Source: Streptomyces pactum
GTDB taxonomy: Bacteria; Actinomycetota; Actinomycetes; Streptomycetales; Streptomycetaceae
Length of the DNA: 64,000 nt
NCBI RefSeq assembly: GCF_002005225.1
Contig: NZ_CP019724.1
Span: 2,294,001 to 2,358,000, forward strand
Reading direction: 5' to 3'
Part shown: piece after piece, positions 45,094 through 54,709 of the stretch
Numbering within the stretch: the first letter of the stretch is position 1
Layout: each line of letters starts with the position of its first letter
Position numbers and translations under genes: made by a program
The notes under the pieces: generated by a model
Database searches by the model: none
Told to the model about the DNA's origin: nothing
The model's input: the letters and a program-made list of their open reading frames with translations, nothing else

Positions 45094-45747
45094 TCAGATC
45101 CGGTAGCCGGAGCCGGGGACGGTGACGATGACGGGCGGCTCGCCCAGCTTGCGGCGCAGGGTCATCACCGTCACGCGCACGACGTTGGTGAACGGGTCGG
45201 TGTTCTCGTCCCAGGCCTTCTCCAGCAACTGCTCCGCGGAGACGACCGCGCCCTCGCTGCGCATGAGCACCTCCAGCACGGCGAACTCCTTGGGGGCGAG
45301 CTGCACCTCCTGGCCGTCCCGGAAGACCTCACGCCGGTTCGGGTCGAGCTTGATGCCGGCACGCTCCAGGACGGGCGGCAGGGGCATGCTGGTGCGCCGG
45401 CCCAGGGCGCGCACGCGCGCGATGAGCTCGCTGAACGCGAAGGGCTTGGGCAGATAGTCGTCGGCGCCGATCTCGAGGCCCTCGACCCGGTCGCTGACGT
45501 CACCGGAGGCCGTGAGCATCAGCACGCGCGTGGGCATGCCCAACTCGACGATCTTGCGGCAGACGTCGTCGCCGTGCACGAGCGGGAGGTCGCGGTCGAG
45601 GACGACCACGTCGTAGTCGTTGACGCCGATGCGCTCCAGGGCGGCCGCACCGTCGTACACGACGTCGACGGCCATGGCCTCCCGGCGCAGTCCGGTGGCC
45701 ACCGCATCGGCGAGCAGTTGCTCGTCCTCGACGACGAGTACGCGCAC
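45094..45747 (-). CDS. cutR: CutR response regulator
   Basis: 217-aa OmpR-type regulator, the usual CutR length. The receiver has the phospho-acceptor Asp51 (VVVLDRDLP) and DDYLPKPF; the DNA-binding domain has LAPKEFAVLEVLMRSEG and NVVRVTVMTLRRKLGEP. GTG at 45747 starts VRVLVVEDEQ, so nothing is missing from the first strand. Partner of the downstream CutS. Confidence 0.92.
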   Translation of the reverse strand: MRVLVVEDEQLLADAVATGLRREAMAVDVVYDGAAALERIGVNDYDVVVLDRDLPLVHGDDVCRKIVELGMPTRVLMLTASGDVSDRVEGLEIGADDYLPKPFAFSELIARVRALGRRTSMPLPPVLERAGIKLDPNRREVFRDGQEVQLAPKEFAVLEVLMRSEGAVVSAEQLLEKAWDENTDPFTNVVRVTVMTLRRKLGEPPVIVTVPGSGYRI

Positions 45748-46195
45748 GTCGCTTGTCCTTCCTGTGTCCACCCGCGTAGCGCTTCTCGGACGCACGAGGG
45801 CAGGGGGTTGGTGGGTGTTGCCTCCATCCTGCCCTTTTCGGCCATAAGTCGGCTGTAAGGCGGGTGGGGAACCGGTGCCGGTCCCGAAGCGGCCCGCGCC
45901 GGCCGGCCGGGCCGGGAAAGGCGGCGGACGCGGGAATGCGGGATTTTCTCGCGCGGTTGAGGTTTCCGCGGAAGGGAGTGGGGGGAGGACGGCTTTACAC
46001 CCCGCGATCACGCTCTGCCTGTACCGCGTTACCGCGCGGTACGCCGCGGTCCGCTTCCGCAGAGCGGGCGTGGGTGTCCGGCATCGTCGCCGCCCGGCAG
46101 GGCAGCGCTGGGCACTCCACCGGAGACGTGATCGTCCCTTCCGAACGGCACACCCCCGTGCCACCGACCCACGACCCAGGACGAGGGGGCGCAGC
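45748..46195. other. divergent intergenic region before cutR and a small gene
   Basis: No gene with recognisable features. It must hold the promoters of the leftward cutRS and the rightward 57-aa gene. No clear -35/-10 pair could be chosen. Confidence 0.4.
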
Positions 46196-46369
46196 ATGGA
46201 CGCTTTCACCGCAGGACTTCTGCAGCGCATAAAGACGACCGAGTCCGACCTGTCCCGGGCCCGCGACGAGGGGGACGAGTTCCTCGTCGAGGTGGAGCTG
46301 GGAGAGCTCGACGACCTGCGCCGTCTCGCTGCCGAGCACGGTGTGGAGGTCGGCGCGACCGGCGTCTGA
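46196..46369 (+). CDS. 57-aa conserved hypothetical protein
   Basis: Small acidic, helical protein (MDAFTAGLLQRIKTTESD, VELGELDDLRRLAAEHGV). ATG at 46196 has AGGGGG 8 bases upstream. I recall similar short proteins downstream of cutRS in Streptomyces but know no function. Its former terminator is interrupted by the IS30 element. Confidence 0.6.
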   Translation: MDAFTAGLLQRIKTTESDLSRARDEGDEFLVEVELGELDDLRRLAAEHGVEVGATGV

Positions 46370-46418
46370 TCTGCCCGTGAGCGACGAGGCCCCGGCGGGA
46401 TCGGCGGATTCTCGGGGT

Positions 46419-47843
46419 CCTCGCAACACCTGATGGCTTACGCGGCTGTCAGTAGATCACGCAGGCACTCGGCTGGGGTTCTCCAGCCGAGCGTTTTGCG
46501 TGGCCGGCCGTTGAGTTGTTGGGCAACGTGTTCGAGGTCTTCGGCGCTGTGCGCGGACAGGTCGGTGCCCTTGGGGAAGTACTGCCGCAGCAGGCCGTTC
46601 GTGTTCTCATTCGACCCGCGTTGCCAGGGGGAGTGCGGATCGCAGAAGTAGACCGGCACTCCCGTGGCGACGGTGAGCTGCTTGTGGGAGGCCATCTCGC
46701 AGCCCTGATCCCAGGTCAGCGAGCCGCGCAGGTGCTCGGGCAGGGTCTGGATCAGCGGCACCAGCACGTCGCGGACTTCCTCGGCGGTGTGTCCGCCGGG
46801 CAGGTGTCCGAGCATGACGTAGCGGGTGGAGCGCTCGACCAGGGTGACGATCGCGCTGTCGCTGCGGGGACCGACGATCAGATCGCCTTCCCAGTGGCCG
46901 GGAACCGCCCGGTCTTCCACCTCGGCAGGCCGCTCGGAGATCATCACCATCTCGTCGACGAAGCGGCGAGTGCGCTGCTCCGGGCTGCGGTGAGGCTTGC
47001 GGCGGGTGCGACCGCTGCGCAGTGCGACCGCGATCTCACGGCGCAGGCCGCCTCGGGCCTGGACGTAGATGGCCTGGTAGATCGTCTCCGGACTCACCCG
47101 CATGCTCTCGTCGTCGGGGAACTCGATGACCACAGCGTGACTGATCTGCTCTGGAGACCAGCGTTCGCGCAGCTTGTCCTCAACGTATCGACGCAGCGGC
47201 CCGTCTGCGGCGAGCTTCGAGGTCTTGGGCCGTGACCGGCTCTCGGCCCAGGTCCGCTGGGCCCGGTGCGGCCGGTAGACGCCGTCGACTGCCCGGGCGT
47301 CGATCTCCCGTTTGACCGTGGACGCCGGCCGTCCCAGAGCCCGCCCGATCGCCCCCAGCGAGTGGCCGGCCCGGTGCATGTCGGCGATCGTCTCCCGCTC
47401 GGCCACGTTCAGGAACCTGGGGTGCAGCGGCGCGTCGACCGCCGCGAGAGGCGGCTGGATGATGGTCACACCGGTCTTATAGACGATCAGGCGGCCGTCA
47501 GGGCGCAGTCGCGAATGGCCGATCTGCCGGATGCCCTGGTCCCAGTCGTGGGCCGTGCGCACGTGGACACCGACCTGCGCGGCGGCATCCCGGCGTCGGA
47601 CTCCGGCCGCACGCAGCCGCTCGTACTCCGCCCGACCGGGATGCCCAGACGTGCCGGACTTACCGCGACCGCGGACACCAGCCTGGCGGGCCCATCCGAA
47701 CGCCGTATTGCGGTTCACTCCGACCGCGCGAGCAGCAGCGGTGACGCTGCCGCCCTCCCGATCCAGCGCCTCGAAGAACTTCGCCTTCAGCACCTCAAAA
47801 TCCACGATCCCCGCAGCTCCCTGAACTCCAGGGTGTTGCGGGG
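46419..47843 (-). mobile_element. complete IS30-family insertion sequence
   Basis: About 1.4 kb, one transposase gene, and short imperfect terminal repeats: CGCAACACC near 46422 and its complement GGTGTTGCG near 47832, each about 15-35 bases from the gene ends. The exact outer ends are uncertain by a few bases and no target duplication is obvious. Confidence 0.8.
46438..47805 (-). CDS. IS30-family transposase
   Basis: 455-aa DDE transposase. N-terminal helix-turn-helix regions (VTAAARAVGVNRNTAFGWAR and HSLGAIGRALGRPASTVKRE), then the catalytic core with Asp in PGHWEGDLIVG, Asp in LTWDQGCEM and the IS30-type end SPWQRGSNENTNGLLRQYFP carrying the Glu. Full length with no stops, so it may be active. 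It is longer than typical IS30 transposases (about 340-380 aa) because of an extra N-terminal helix-turn-helix part. Confidence 0.93.
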   Translation of the reverse strand: MDFEVLKAKFFEALDREGGSVTAAARAVGVNRNTAFGWARQAGVRGRGKSGTSGHPGRAEYERLRAAGVRRRDAAAQVGVHVRTAHDWDQGIRQIGHSRLRPDGRLIVYKTGVTIIQPPLAAVDAPLHPRFLNVAERETIADMHRAGHSLGAIGRALGRPASTVKREIDARAVDGVYRPHRAQRTWAESRSRPKTSKLAADGPLRRYVEDKLRERWSPEQISHAVVIEFPDDESMRVSPETIYQAIYVQARGGLRREIAVALRSGRTRRKPHRSPEQRTRRFVDEMVMISERPAEVEDRAVPGHWEGDLIVGPRSDSAIVTLVERSTRYVMLGHLPGGHTAEEVRDVLVPLIQTLPEHLRGSLTWDQGCEMASHKQLTVATGVPVYFCDPHSPWQRGSNENTNGLLRQYFPKGTDLSAHSAEDLEHVAQQLNGRPRKTLGWRTPAECLRDLLTAA

Positions 47844-47889
47844 ATCAGTAGAACCCGGCATCCGGTCGATCCGGCGCCGGGGCCTCGTC

Positions 47890-48777
47890 GTGCGTGCTGC
47901 CGTCCGGCGGTGAGCGGGCGGGGGCCGGGACGCCCGGCGCGAGCGGGGGTACGAGGGTGGACGGCCCGCCGGAGGGACCGCACGCCGGAGGGACCGCACG
48001 CCGGTGCCGCCCCGGCCGGGCGGCACCAGGCCGTCGGAGCGGGCCTGCCGCGGGCAGCCGTGCCACCGGGCGATGAGACCCGCTCGAGCGAAGCCGAGCG
48101 CTTAGGAAGGCAGTCGCTTGGGAGGCGGGCTCAGCGGCACCCGCCGACACCGTGCCGCGCAACCCGCCCCAGGGACGCGCCGCCGCCACACGCCACCGCC
48201 CGCACAGGGACGTTCCACCACCCACACCCGCGAGTCCGTGCCATCGCCCGAGGAGGCCGTCGTCGAGCCGCAGGAGAACCACGTCAGGCGGCAAACCGCG
48301 CGAAGGCCCCGCCGGACCGGGCTCCGGACATCAGCACCGGAACACACGAAGGCCGCGGCCCGACCGGCCACCACCGAGGTCACCAACACCGAGCGGCCCC
48401 AGGGGTCCCGCTGGACGGCGCACCGGACAGCACCGGGCTGCCGCACACCGCGGCCCGACGGGCGCCACGACGAACACCCGCTCCGAACCGCGCGGGGTAC
48501 AACGCCCAGCGGGTCGGCCTCGGGCCGCGTCAGTCGGAGATCCTGCCCCGACGACGGCAACCGCCCACGGCGGAGCGCCGCCGGGGAGCGTCAGCCGCTG
48601 CCCCTCCCTGTGCCGGTCGGCCGTACGGGCAGTCGGCGCTGGATCCTGTCCTGCGCGGATCACGCCGCAGACACCGGGATGAGGGAGGCGGCGCTTCCTG
48701 CCGCGCTGGTCGGGCGCACCGCTCGACCCGATCCGATCCCGACCCGATCCGCCCCACCCCGTCCGCGCCGGCCGGGC
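47890..48777. other. 888-base region without a recognisable gene
   Basis: Several long open frames exist on both strands, but they are Arg/Pro/Gly-rich and show no domains; GC is very high. A tandem repeat GCCGGAGGGACCGCAC occurs twice near 47970-48002. It separates the IS30 element from the end of the inositol monophosphatase gene. Confidence 0.45.
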
Positions 48778-49608
48778 CTACGCGCCGAAGTCCACCAGGA
48801 GCCGCTGGAGGGGCCCGAACACGTCCGGGGTGGCCGCGATCGTCAGATCGCCGGACGGACGCTCACCGGGGCGTCCACCGGTCACCGCGCCCGCTTCCCG
48901 GGCGATCAGGTCGCCCGCCGCGAGATCCCAGGGGTGCAGCCCGCGCTCGTAGTAGCCGTCGAGTCGTCCAGCGGCCACGTCGCACAGGTCGATCGCGGCC
49001 GAGCCGCCGCGCCGGATGTCGCGCACCAGCGGAATGAGCCGCCGCGCGATGTCGGCCTGTTCGGCGCGGACGTCGGCGACGTAGTTGAAACCGGTGGAGA
49101 CCAGCGCCTGGTCGAGCGGTGCCGCGGGGCGGCAGGCGAGCCTGCGTTCGCCCTCCCAGGCTCCCGTCATCCAGGCTCCACCGCCCAGTACCGCGTGGTA
49201 CGCCTCACCCCTCATCGGGGCCACGACCACCCCGGCCACCCGCTCGCCATCCTGCTCGGCGGCGACCGAGACCGCCCAGGTGGGCAGTCCGTACAGGTAG
49301 TTGACCGTGCCGTCGAGCGGGTCGATGACCCAGCGGACACCGCTCGTGCCCTCGGTGGCGGAGCCCTCCTCGCCGAGGACGCCGTCGTCGGGGCGGCGGT
49401 CGGCGATCAAGCCGGTGATCAGCTTCTCCGCCGCGATGTCCATCTCGGTGACCACGTCGATCGGACTGGACTTGGTTGCGGCGACCGCGAGGTCGGCCGG
49501 GCGGCCGTCGCGCAGCAGCTCGCCCGCGCGGTGCGCGGCCTCCTGGGCGATCTTCAGCAGCTCGGCATGGAGGGGGTCGGGCGTCACGTCGGTCACGGGG
49601 CTCCTCAT
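48778..49608 (-). CDS. inositol monophosphatase family protein
   Basis: 276-aa Mg2+-dependent phosphatase of the SuhB/IMPase family, which releases phosphate from inositol 1-phosphate or similar sugars. Metal-binding motifs: [22 protein letters not shown] and [20 protein letters not shown] 49608 overlaps the ferrochelatase stop (ATGA); a downstream GTG (VTDVTPD) is possible. Corresponds in neighbourhood to suhB (Rv2701c). Confidence 0.9.
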   Translation of the reverse strand: MRSPVTDVTPDPLHAELLKIAQEAAHRAGELLRDGRPADLAVAATKSSPIDVVTEMDIAAEKLITGLIADRRPDDGVLGEEGSATEGTSGVRWVIDPLDGTVNYLYGLPTWAVSVAAEQDGERVAGVVVAPMRGEAYHAVLGGGAWMTGAWEGERRLACRPAAPLDQALVSTGFNYVADVRAEQADIARRLIPLVRDIRRGGSAAIDLCDVAAGRLDGYYERGLHPWDLAAGDLIAREAGAVTGGRPGERPSGDLTIAATPDVFGPLQRLLVDFGA

Positions 49609-50732
49609 GCGTAAGGGCTGTCGGCGCCCGCGGCGGCGGGGCGTGGGGCACGGGCGGGGCAGCAGCCGACCGGGCACAGGTTGTGGCTCGCGCCGAGCGC
49701 GCCGAGCGCGCACGGGGCGACCTCCTGCCCGCGCTCGTCGGCGGCCCGCTCCAGAACGAGGTCCCGGACCGCGGCGGCGAACCGCGGGTCGGCGCCGACG
49801 GTGGCGGAGCGGCGCACCGGCAGACCCAGCTCCTCCGCCTTGGCCGTGGCCTCCGTGTCGAGGTCGTACAGGACCTCCATGTGGTCGGAGACGAAACCGA
49901 TGGGGGCCATGACCACAGCGGGGGCGCCGGCCGCGTGGCGCTCCTCCAGGTGGTCGCAGATGTCGGGCTCCAGCCACGGGATGTGCGGGGCGCCCGACCG
50001 CGACTGGTAGACGAGCTGCCAGGGGTGGTCGACGCCGGTGCGCTCGCGGACTGCGTCGGCGATCACCTGCGCCACGTCCAGGTGCTGGCGTACGTACGCT
50101 CCGCCGTCACCGTGCTCCTCGAGCGGCCCGGAGGTGTCCGCGGCGGAGGTGGGGATCGAGTGGGTCGAGAAGGCGATGTGCGCGCCGTCCCGGACCTCCT
50201 CGGGCAGCTCGGCCAGGGACCGGACGACTCCGTCGGCCATGGGCTCGACGAAGCCCGGGTGGTTGAAGTAGTGCCGGATCTTGTCGATCTCCGGCAACTC
50301 CAGTCCCTCCGCCTCCAGGGCGGCGAGCGCGTCCGCGAGGTTCTCGCGGTACTGCCGGCAGCCCGAGTACGAGGCGTAGGCGCTGGTGGCGAGCACGAGG
50401 ATGCGGCGGCGGCCGTCGCGGACCATTTCCCGAAGGGTGTCCGTCAGGTACGGCGCCCAGTTGCGGTTGCCCCAGTAGACCGGCAGGTCCAGGCCGTGCT
50501 CGGCGAAGTCCTTGCGGAGGGCGTCCAGCAGGGCGCGGTTCTGGTCGTTGATGGGGCTGACCCCGCCGAAGAGGAAGTAGTGCTGACCGACTTCCTTGAG
50601 GCGTTCCTTGGGGATGCCGCGTCCGCGCGTCACGTTCTCCAGGAACGGGACCACGTCGTCCGGGCCCTCCGGGCCGCCGAACGAGAGCAGGAGCAGGGCG
50701 TCGTAGGGGCTGGCATCGAGCACGTCTGGCAT
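49605..50732 (-). CDS. hemH: ferrochelatase (coproporphyrin-type, HemH/CpfC)
   Basis: 375-aa enzyme that inserts iron into the porphyrin for haem. The catalytic His is in [11 protein letters not shown], and [14 protein letters not shown] carries the conserved Glu. The C-terminal cysteines CALG and NLCPVGCCP fit the [2Fe-2S] cluster of actinobacterial ferrochelatases. In Actinobacteria the natural substrate is coproporphyrin III (CpfC). ATG at 50732 is 163 bases from the divergent MFS gene. Confidence 0.94.
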   Translation of the reverse strand: MPDVLDASPYDALLLLSFGGPEGPDDVVPFLENVTRGRGIPKERLKEVGQHYFLFGGVSPINDQNRALLDALRKDFAEHGLDLPVYWGNRNWAPYLTDTLREMVRDGRRRILVLATSAYASYSGCRQYRENLADALAALEAEGLELPEIDKIRHYFNHPGFVEPMADGVVRSLAELPEEVRDGAHIAFSTHSIPTSAADTSGPLEEHGDGGAYVRQHLDVAQVIADAVRERTGVDHPWQLVYQSRSGAPHIPWLEPDICDHLEERHAAGAPAVVMAPIGFVSDHMEVLYDLDTEATAKAEELGLPVRRSATVGADPRFAAAVRDLVLERAADERGQEVAPCALGALGASHNLCPVGCCPARAPRPAAAGADSPYA

Positions 50733-50894
50733 GTCTCGATCCTGCCACCCGGCACTGACAGCGGGGAAACGGTGGGGTACCGAGGGTGCGTTCGGCCAGG
50801 TCCGCGGGGGTGTTTCCGCGCGACCCGACGAGTAAGCTGTATCGACTGCGTTCGCACCTTACTGAGCTGTACCGAGTCGTTCCCGGAGACCTCG

Positions 50895-52151
50895 TTGCCC
50901 AGCCCCTACCGCGCCCTGTTCGCCGCCCCCGGCACCAAGGCCTTCTCGACCGCGGGCTTCCTCGGCCGCATGCCACTGTCGATGATGGGCATCGGCGTGG
51001 TGACGATGATCTCGCAGCTCACCGGGCGGTACGGACTGGCCGGGGCCCTGTCGGCCACCATCGCGCTCGCCGCCGCCGTGGCCGGGCCGCAGGTCTCCCG
51101 CCTGGTGGACCGGTACGGCCAGCGACGGGTGCTGCGCCCGGCGACCCTCGTGTCGCTCACCGCGGCGGCCGTGCTGCTGCCGGCCGCGCACTACGGGTGG
51201 CCGGACTGGGTGCTGTTCGTCGCGTGCGTCGGCATCGGCTGCGTGCCGAGCCTCGGCGCGATGGTCCGGGCCCGCTGGGCGGCCCTGTACCGGGGCACCC
51301 CCCAGTTGCACACCGCGTACTCCTTCGAGTCCGTGGTGGACGAGATCTGCTTCATCTTCGGACCGATCATCTCCATCGGCCTGTCCACGGCCTGGTTCCC
51401 GGAGGCCGGACCGCTGCTCGCCGCCTGCTTCCTGGCCACGGGTGTCTTCTGGCTGACCGCGCAGCGTGCCACCGAGCCGGAACCGCATCCGCGCGAGCAC
51501 AGGGGCGGCGGCACCGCACTGCGCTCCCGGGGGCTTCAGGTCCTGGTCACCACGTTCGTGGCGACGGGCACGATCTTCGGGGCCATCGACGTGGTCACCG
51601 TGGCCTTCGCCGAGGAGGAGGGGCACAAGGCCGCGGCCAGCCTGGTGCTCGCCTTGTACGCGGCGGGTTCGTGCACGGCGGCCATGGTCTTCGGGCTGCT
51701 GCGCTTCGCCGGACCGCCGGAACGGCGCTGGTTGCTGGGCGTCTGTGCGATGGCCGTGAGTATGATCCCCCTCCTACTGGTCGGAAACCTGCTGTTTCTG
51801 GCCGCGGCGCTGTTCGTTGCGGGTCTGTCCATCGCTCCCACGATGATCACGACGATGTCCCTCATCGAAGAGCACGTACCACGCACGCAGCTCACCGAGG
51901 GCATGACCTGGGTGAGCACCGGCCTCGCGGTCGGGGTCGCGCTCGGCTCCTCCGCGGGCGGCTGGGTGATCGACGCCTCCGGGGCGCGTGCGGGATACGG
52001 GGTTCCGGCGGTGGCCGGGGCCGTCGCGGTCGCGGTCGGTTTCCTCGGGTACCGCCGGCTCAAGCGGCCGGATCCGCGTCGGGGAGGGACCGTTGAGCAG
52101 TACACGCACGGCGAGCGGGATGACGAGCGGGAAGAACGGCACATGGCGTAA
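50895..52151 (+). CDS. MFS transporter
   Basis: 418-aa protein with about 12 hydrophobic segments, starting LPSPYRALFAAPGTKAF and reaching TM1 at about residue 20. The chosen start is TTG 50895, with GGAG 8 bases before. The substrate is unknown. Its end overlaps the start of the FAD-linked oxidase gene by about 59 bases, so the two are coupled. Confidence 0.82.
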   Translation: MPSPYRALFAAPGTKAFSTAGFLGRMPLSMMGIGVVTMISQLTGRYGLAGALSATIALAAAVAGPQVSRLVDRYGQRRVLRPATLVSLTAAAVLLPAAHYGWPDWVLFVACVGIGCVPSLGAMVRARWAALYRGTPQLHTAYSFESVVDEICFIFGPIISIGLSTAWFPEAGPLLAACFLATGVFWLTAQRATEPEPHPREHRGGGTALRSRGLQVLVTTFVATGTIFGAIDVVTVAFAEEEGHKAAASLVLALYAAGSCTAAMVFGLLRFAGPPERRWLLGVCAMAVSMIPLLLVGNLLFLAAALFVAGLSIAPTMITTMSLIEEHVPRTQLTEGMTWVSTGLAVGVALGSSAGGWVIDASGARAGYGVPAVAGAVAVAVGFLGYRRLKRPDPRRGGTVEQYTHGERDDEREERHMA

Positions 52152-53430
52152 CTGGGGCGGCAACGTCTCCGCGCGCCCCGCGCGGGAGGTCACTCCCGCC
52201 TCCGTGGACGAACTGGCCGAGGCCGTTCGCCGGGCGGCCGGGGACGGACTGCCGGTCAAGGCCGTCGGCACCGGACACTCCTTCACGTCCATAGCCGCGA
52301 CGGACGGTGTGTTGATACGCCCTCAACTGCTGACCGGCATCCGCGATATTGATCGGGACGCCATGACGGTCACGGTCGAGGCCGGCACACCGCTCAAGAG
52401 GCTCAACCTGGCCCTCGCGCGGGAGGGCCTGTCGCTGACGAACATGGGCGACATCATGGAGCAGACCGTCTCCGGGGCCACCAGTACCGGCACCCACGGC
52501 ACGGGACGCGACTCGGCCTCGATCGCCGCCCAGATCCGGGGCCTGGAGCTGGTTACGGCGGACGGCTCGGTGCTGACCTGTTCCGAGCGGGAGAACCCCG
52601 AGGTGTTCGCCGCCGCCCGGATCGGCCTGGGCGCGCTGGGCGTCGTCACCGCGATCACCTTCGCCGTGGAGCCGATCTTCCTGCTCACGGCCCGCGAGGA
52701 GCCGATGCCGTTCGACCGGGTCCTCGCCGACTTCGACGAACTGTGGACCGAGAACGAGCACTTCGAGTTCTACTGGTTCCCGCACACCGGGAGCACCAAC
52801 ACCAAGCGCAACAACCGCAGTGCCGGCCCCGATCAGCCGGTGGGGCGGCTCCAGGGCTGGTTCGAGGACGAGTTCCTGTCCAACGGCGTCTTCCAGGCGG
52901 CCAACTGGGTCGGCCGCGCGGTGCCCGCCACCATTCCCTCGATCGCCCGGATCTCCAGCAGGGCGCTGTCCGCGCGGACGTACACGGACACCCCCTACAA
53001 GGTCTTCACTTCTCCGCGCCGGGTGCGTTTCGTTGAGATGGAGTACGCCGTTTCGCACGAGGCCGTCGTCGAGATCCTGCGTGAGCTGAGGGCGATGGTG
53101 GACCGGTCCCGGCTCCGGATCAGCTTCCCGGTCGAGGTCCGTACGGCTCCGGCCGACGACATCACGCTGTCCACGGCATCGGGCCGCGACAGCGCGTACA
53201 TCGCCGTCCACATGTTCCGGGGCACGCCCTACCAGGCGTACTTCACCGCCGCCGAACGCATCTTCACGGCGCACGAGGGGCGGCCGCACTGGGGCAAGAT
53301 CCACACCAGGGACGCCGAGTACCTCTCCCGGGTGTATCCGCGCTTCGGCGAGTTCACGGCGCTGCGGAACCGTCTAGATCCTGACCGGCTGTTCCGGAAC
53401 GACTACCTGCGCCGGGTACTGGGACCGTAG
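52093..53430 (+). CDS. FAD-linked D-arabinono-1,4-lactone oxidase-type enzyme
   Basis: 445-aa flavoprotein of the aldonolactone oxidase/VAO family. The FAD-binding region has VKAVGTGHSFTSI (His for covalent FAD) and the STGTHGTG loop; the C-terminal ALO region ends with HTRDAEYLSRVYPRFGEF. Likely reaction: oxidation of a sugar lactone or sugar alcohol with O2. TTG at 52093 has GGGAGGG upstream; ATG 52120 is the alternative. The last 77 bases are overlapped on the other strand by the next gene. Confidence 0.85.
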   Translation: MSSTRTASGMTSGKNGTWRNWGGNVSARPAREVTPASVDELAEAVRRAAGDGLPVKAVGTGHSFTSIAATDGVLIRPQLLTGIRDIDRDAMTVTVEAGTPLKRLNLALAREGLSLTNMGDIMEQTVSGATSTGTHGTGRDSASIAAQIRGLELVTADGSVLTCSERENPEVFAAARIGLGALGVVTAITFAVEPIFLLTAREEPMPFDRVLADFDELWTENEHFEFYWFPHTGSTNTKRNNRSAGPDQPVGRLQGWFEDEFLSNGVFQAANWVGRAVPATIPSIARISSRALSARTYTDTPYKVFTSPRRVRFVEMEYAVSHEAVVEILRELRAMVDRSRLRISFPVEVRTAPADDITLSTASGRDSAYIAVHMFRGTPYQAYFTAAERIFTAHEGRPHWGKIHTRDAEYLSRVYPRFGEFTALRNRLDPDRLFRNDYLRRVLGP

Positions 53431-54238
53431 CCGAGGCGTCGGGGGCCGGGCTCGTGGCGTCGCCGGAGCCGTCGGTCCCGGTGGCCTCCGGGGTGGGCGT
53501 CGCGCTGGGCTCCGTACCGCCGTCCTCGGTGGAGGTGCCGCCCGACGACGCGCCGTCGCCGGCTTCGCCCGGGGGTCCGGACGGGGTGGCCGCCGGGGTG
53601 TCGTCGCCGGAGCCGGAGCCCGTCGAGCCGCCGGTCCCGTCGGAGTCCTGGTTGCCCCGGTCGTCCTGATCGCCCTGCGAGCCCTCCTCGGACCCACCGG
53701 AACCGCCCGACTCGGACCCACCGGAACCGCCCGACTCCCCCGGGTCCGACGCGGACTTGTCGTGGCCGGTGAGGGCGCTGCCGACGGTGGTGCTGCGGCC
53801 GCCGCTCAGGCTCTCGCCGGAGACGAGTTCGTACGTGGTGATCCCGGCCATGGTGACGCCGAAGACGAGGGCCGCCGCGATCACCGGGCGCTTCCAGCCC
53901 TTGGTCCGCGCACGGTAGACGGTGCCCTCGGTGAACCCGCCCGGAACCGGTGCGGCCCGCCCGCCCGCCCGCACGGCGCCGACGGAGCGCTTGACCCTGA
54001 TCTGCTCGCCGGTGCGCTTGAAGAAGTGCTGGAGGACCGACCCTCCGCACGTGGCCACCACACTGATCAGGCCGGCCCCGAGGATCGTGCCGTACACGCC
54101 GAAGGAGGAGGCGAGTTTCGCGGCCACCACCGCCGCGAGGGCACTGCCGGCGACCTGGGGCATGCTCAGGTCGATTCGCTTGGCCTTCACCTCCGTACGC
54201 GCATCCATCTCGCCTGCGTCATCGGGCTTTTCGTGCAT
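53354..54238 (-). CDS. membrane protein with long Gly/Ser/Asp-rich tail
   Basis: 294 aa. A short cytoplasmic start, a glycine-rich hydrophobic stretch (AGSALAAVVAAKLASSFGVYG, about 30-60), a basic loop, a second TM (VIAAALVFGVTMAGITTYEL, about 120-140), then an outside region of about 150 residues made of Gly, Ser, Asp, Thr and Pro with GGSGGSE-type repeats. It looks like a cell-envelope protein; no function known. ATG 54238 has AAGG upstream; an earlier ATG at 54268 lacks a site. Its 3' end runs 77 bases into the oppositely directed oxidase gene. Confidence 0.72.
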   Translation of the reverse strand: MHEKPDDAGEMDARTEVKAKRIDLSMPQVAGSALAAVVAAKLASSFGVYGTILGAGLISVVATCGGSVLQHFFKRTGEQIRVKRSVGAVRAGGRAAPVPGGFTEGTVYRARTKGWKRPVIAAALVFGVTMAGITTYELVSGESLSGGRSTTVGSALTGHDKSASDPGESGGSGGSESGGSGGSEEGSQGDQDDRGNQDSDGTGGSTGSGSGDDTPAATPSGPPGEAGDGASSGGTSTEDGGTEPSATPTPEATGTDGSGDATSPAPDASATVPVPGAGSRSGTAGQDLDGSAAP

Positions 54239-54709
54239 CACCGGACCTTGCCTGTCTTTCCCATACATGATCGATCAACTGCACGAGAAAGGGACGTGCG
54301 GACGAAACCATTAGTTCCGTTTCTGGCGATTCCGTGAAGTACGCCACGTCCAAGATCGCGAAAATCCGGCCGGGGCGGCCAAGTGCCGCCTCTCGTCAGA
54401 AGTTGGGCGGCGCGCCAATCCACGCACGTGGCCCGAATGGAGTACTGTTGCGAGCCCTGGGTCCGGTCTCCCGACAGGGGGTTCAGGATCTTGAAGGACC
54501 GCCGGGAGGGGGCTAGTTGCACAGGGTGACGCAGTTGGTCACTTAGCGTTGCGAATAGGTAACCGTGCCATAACGGCGATCCAGGGCCCGTGCCCGACAC
54601 GCCGGGCAACTCGGCAAGGTTGTGGCAGGCTGCACCCGGGCAGGCCACACTCGACAGAGCGGGAGCAGCGACGCACGTGACGTCGGCAGGCACCACCCGG
54701 GAGGTCCCC
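54239..54709. other. divergent promoter region between the membrane-protein gene and sepH
   Basis: No gene. It is less GC-rich in places (about 54290-54350 and 54530-54580), as promoter regions often are, but no -35/-10 pair stands out. The sepH ribosome site GGGAGG ends it. Confidence 0.4.

Larger units (their letters stand above)
46383..47889. other. hairpin (former terminator) split by the IS30 element
   Basis: GACGAGGCCCCGGCG at 46383-46397 and CGCCGGGGCCTCGTC at 47875-47889 are exact inverted repeats lying just outside the two ends of the IS. Without the IS they would form a 15-base stem placed between the 57-aa gene and the inositol monophosphatase gene, as a terminator would be. Confidence 0.7.

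Noticed and set aside
47910..49037. Rightward 375-codon frame after the IS30 element
   Set aside because: Low-complexity Arg/Pro/Gly composition, overlaps the inositol monophosphatase gene, no domains.
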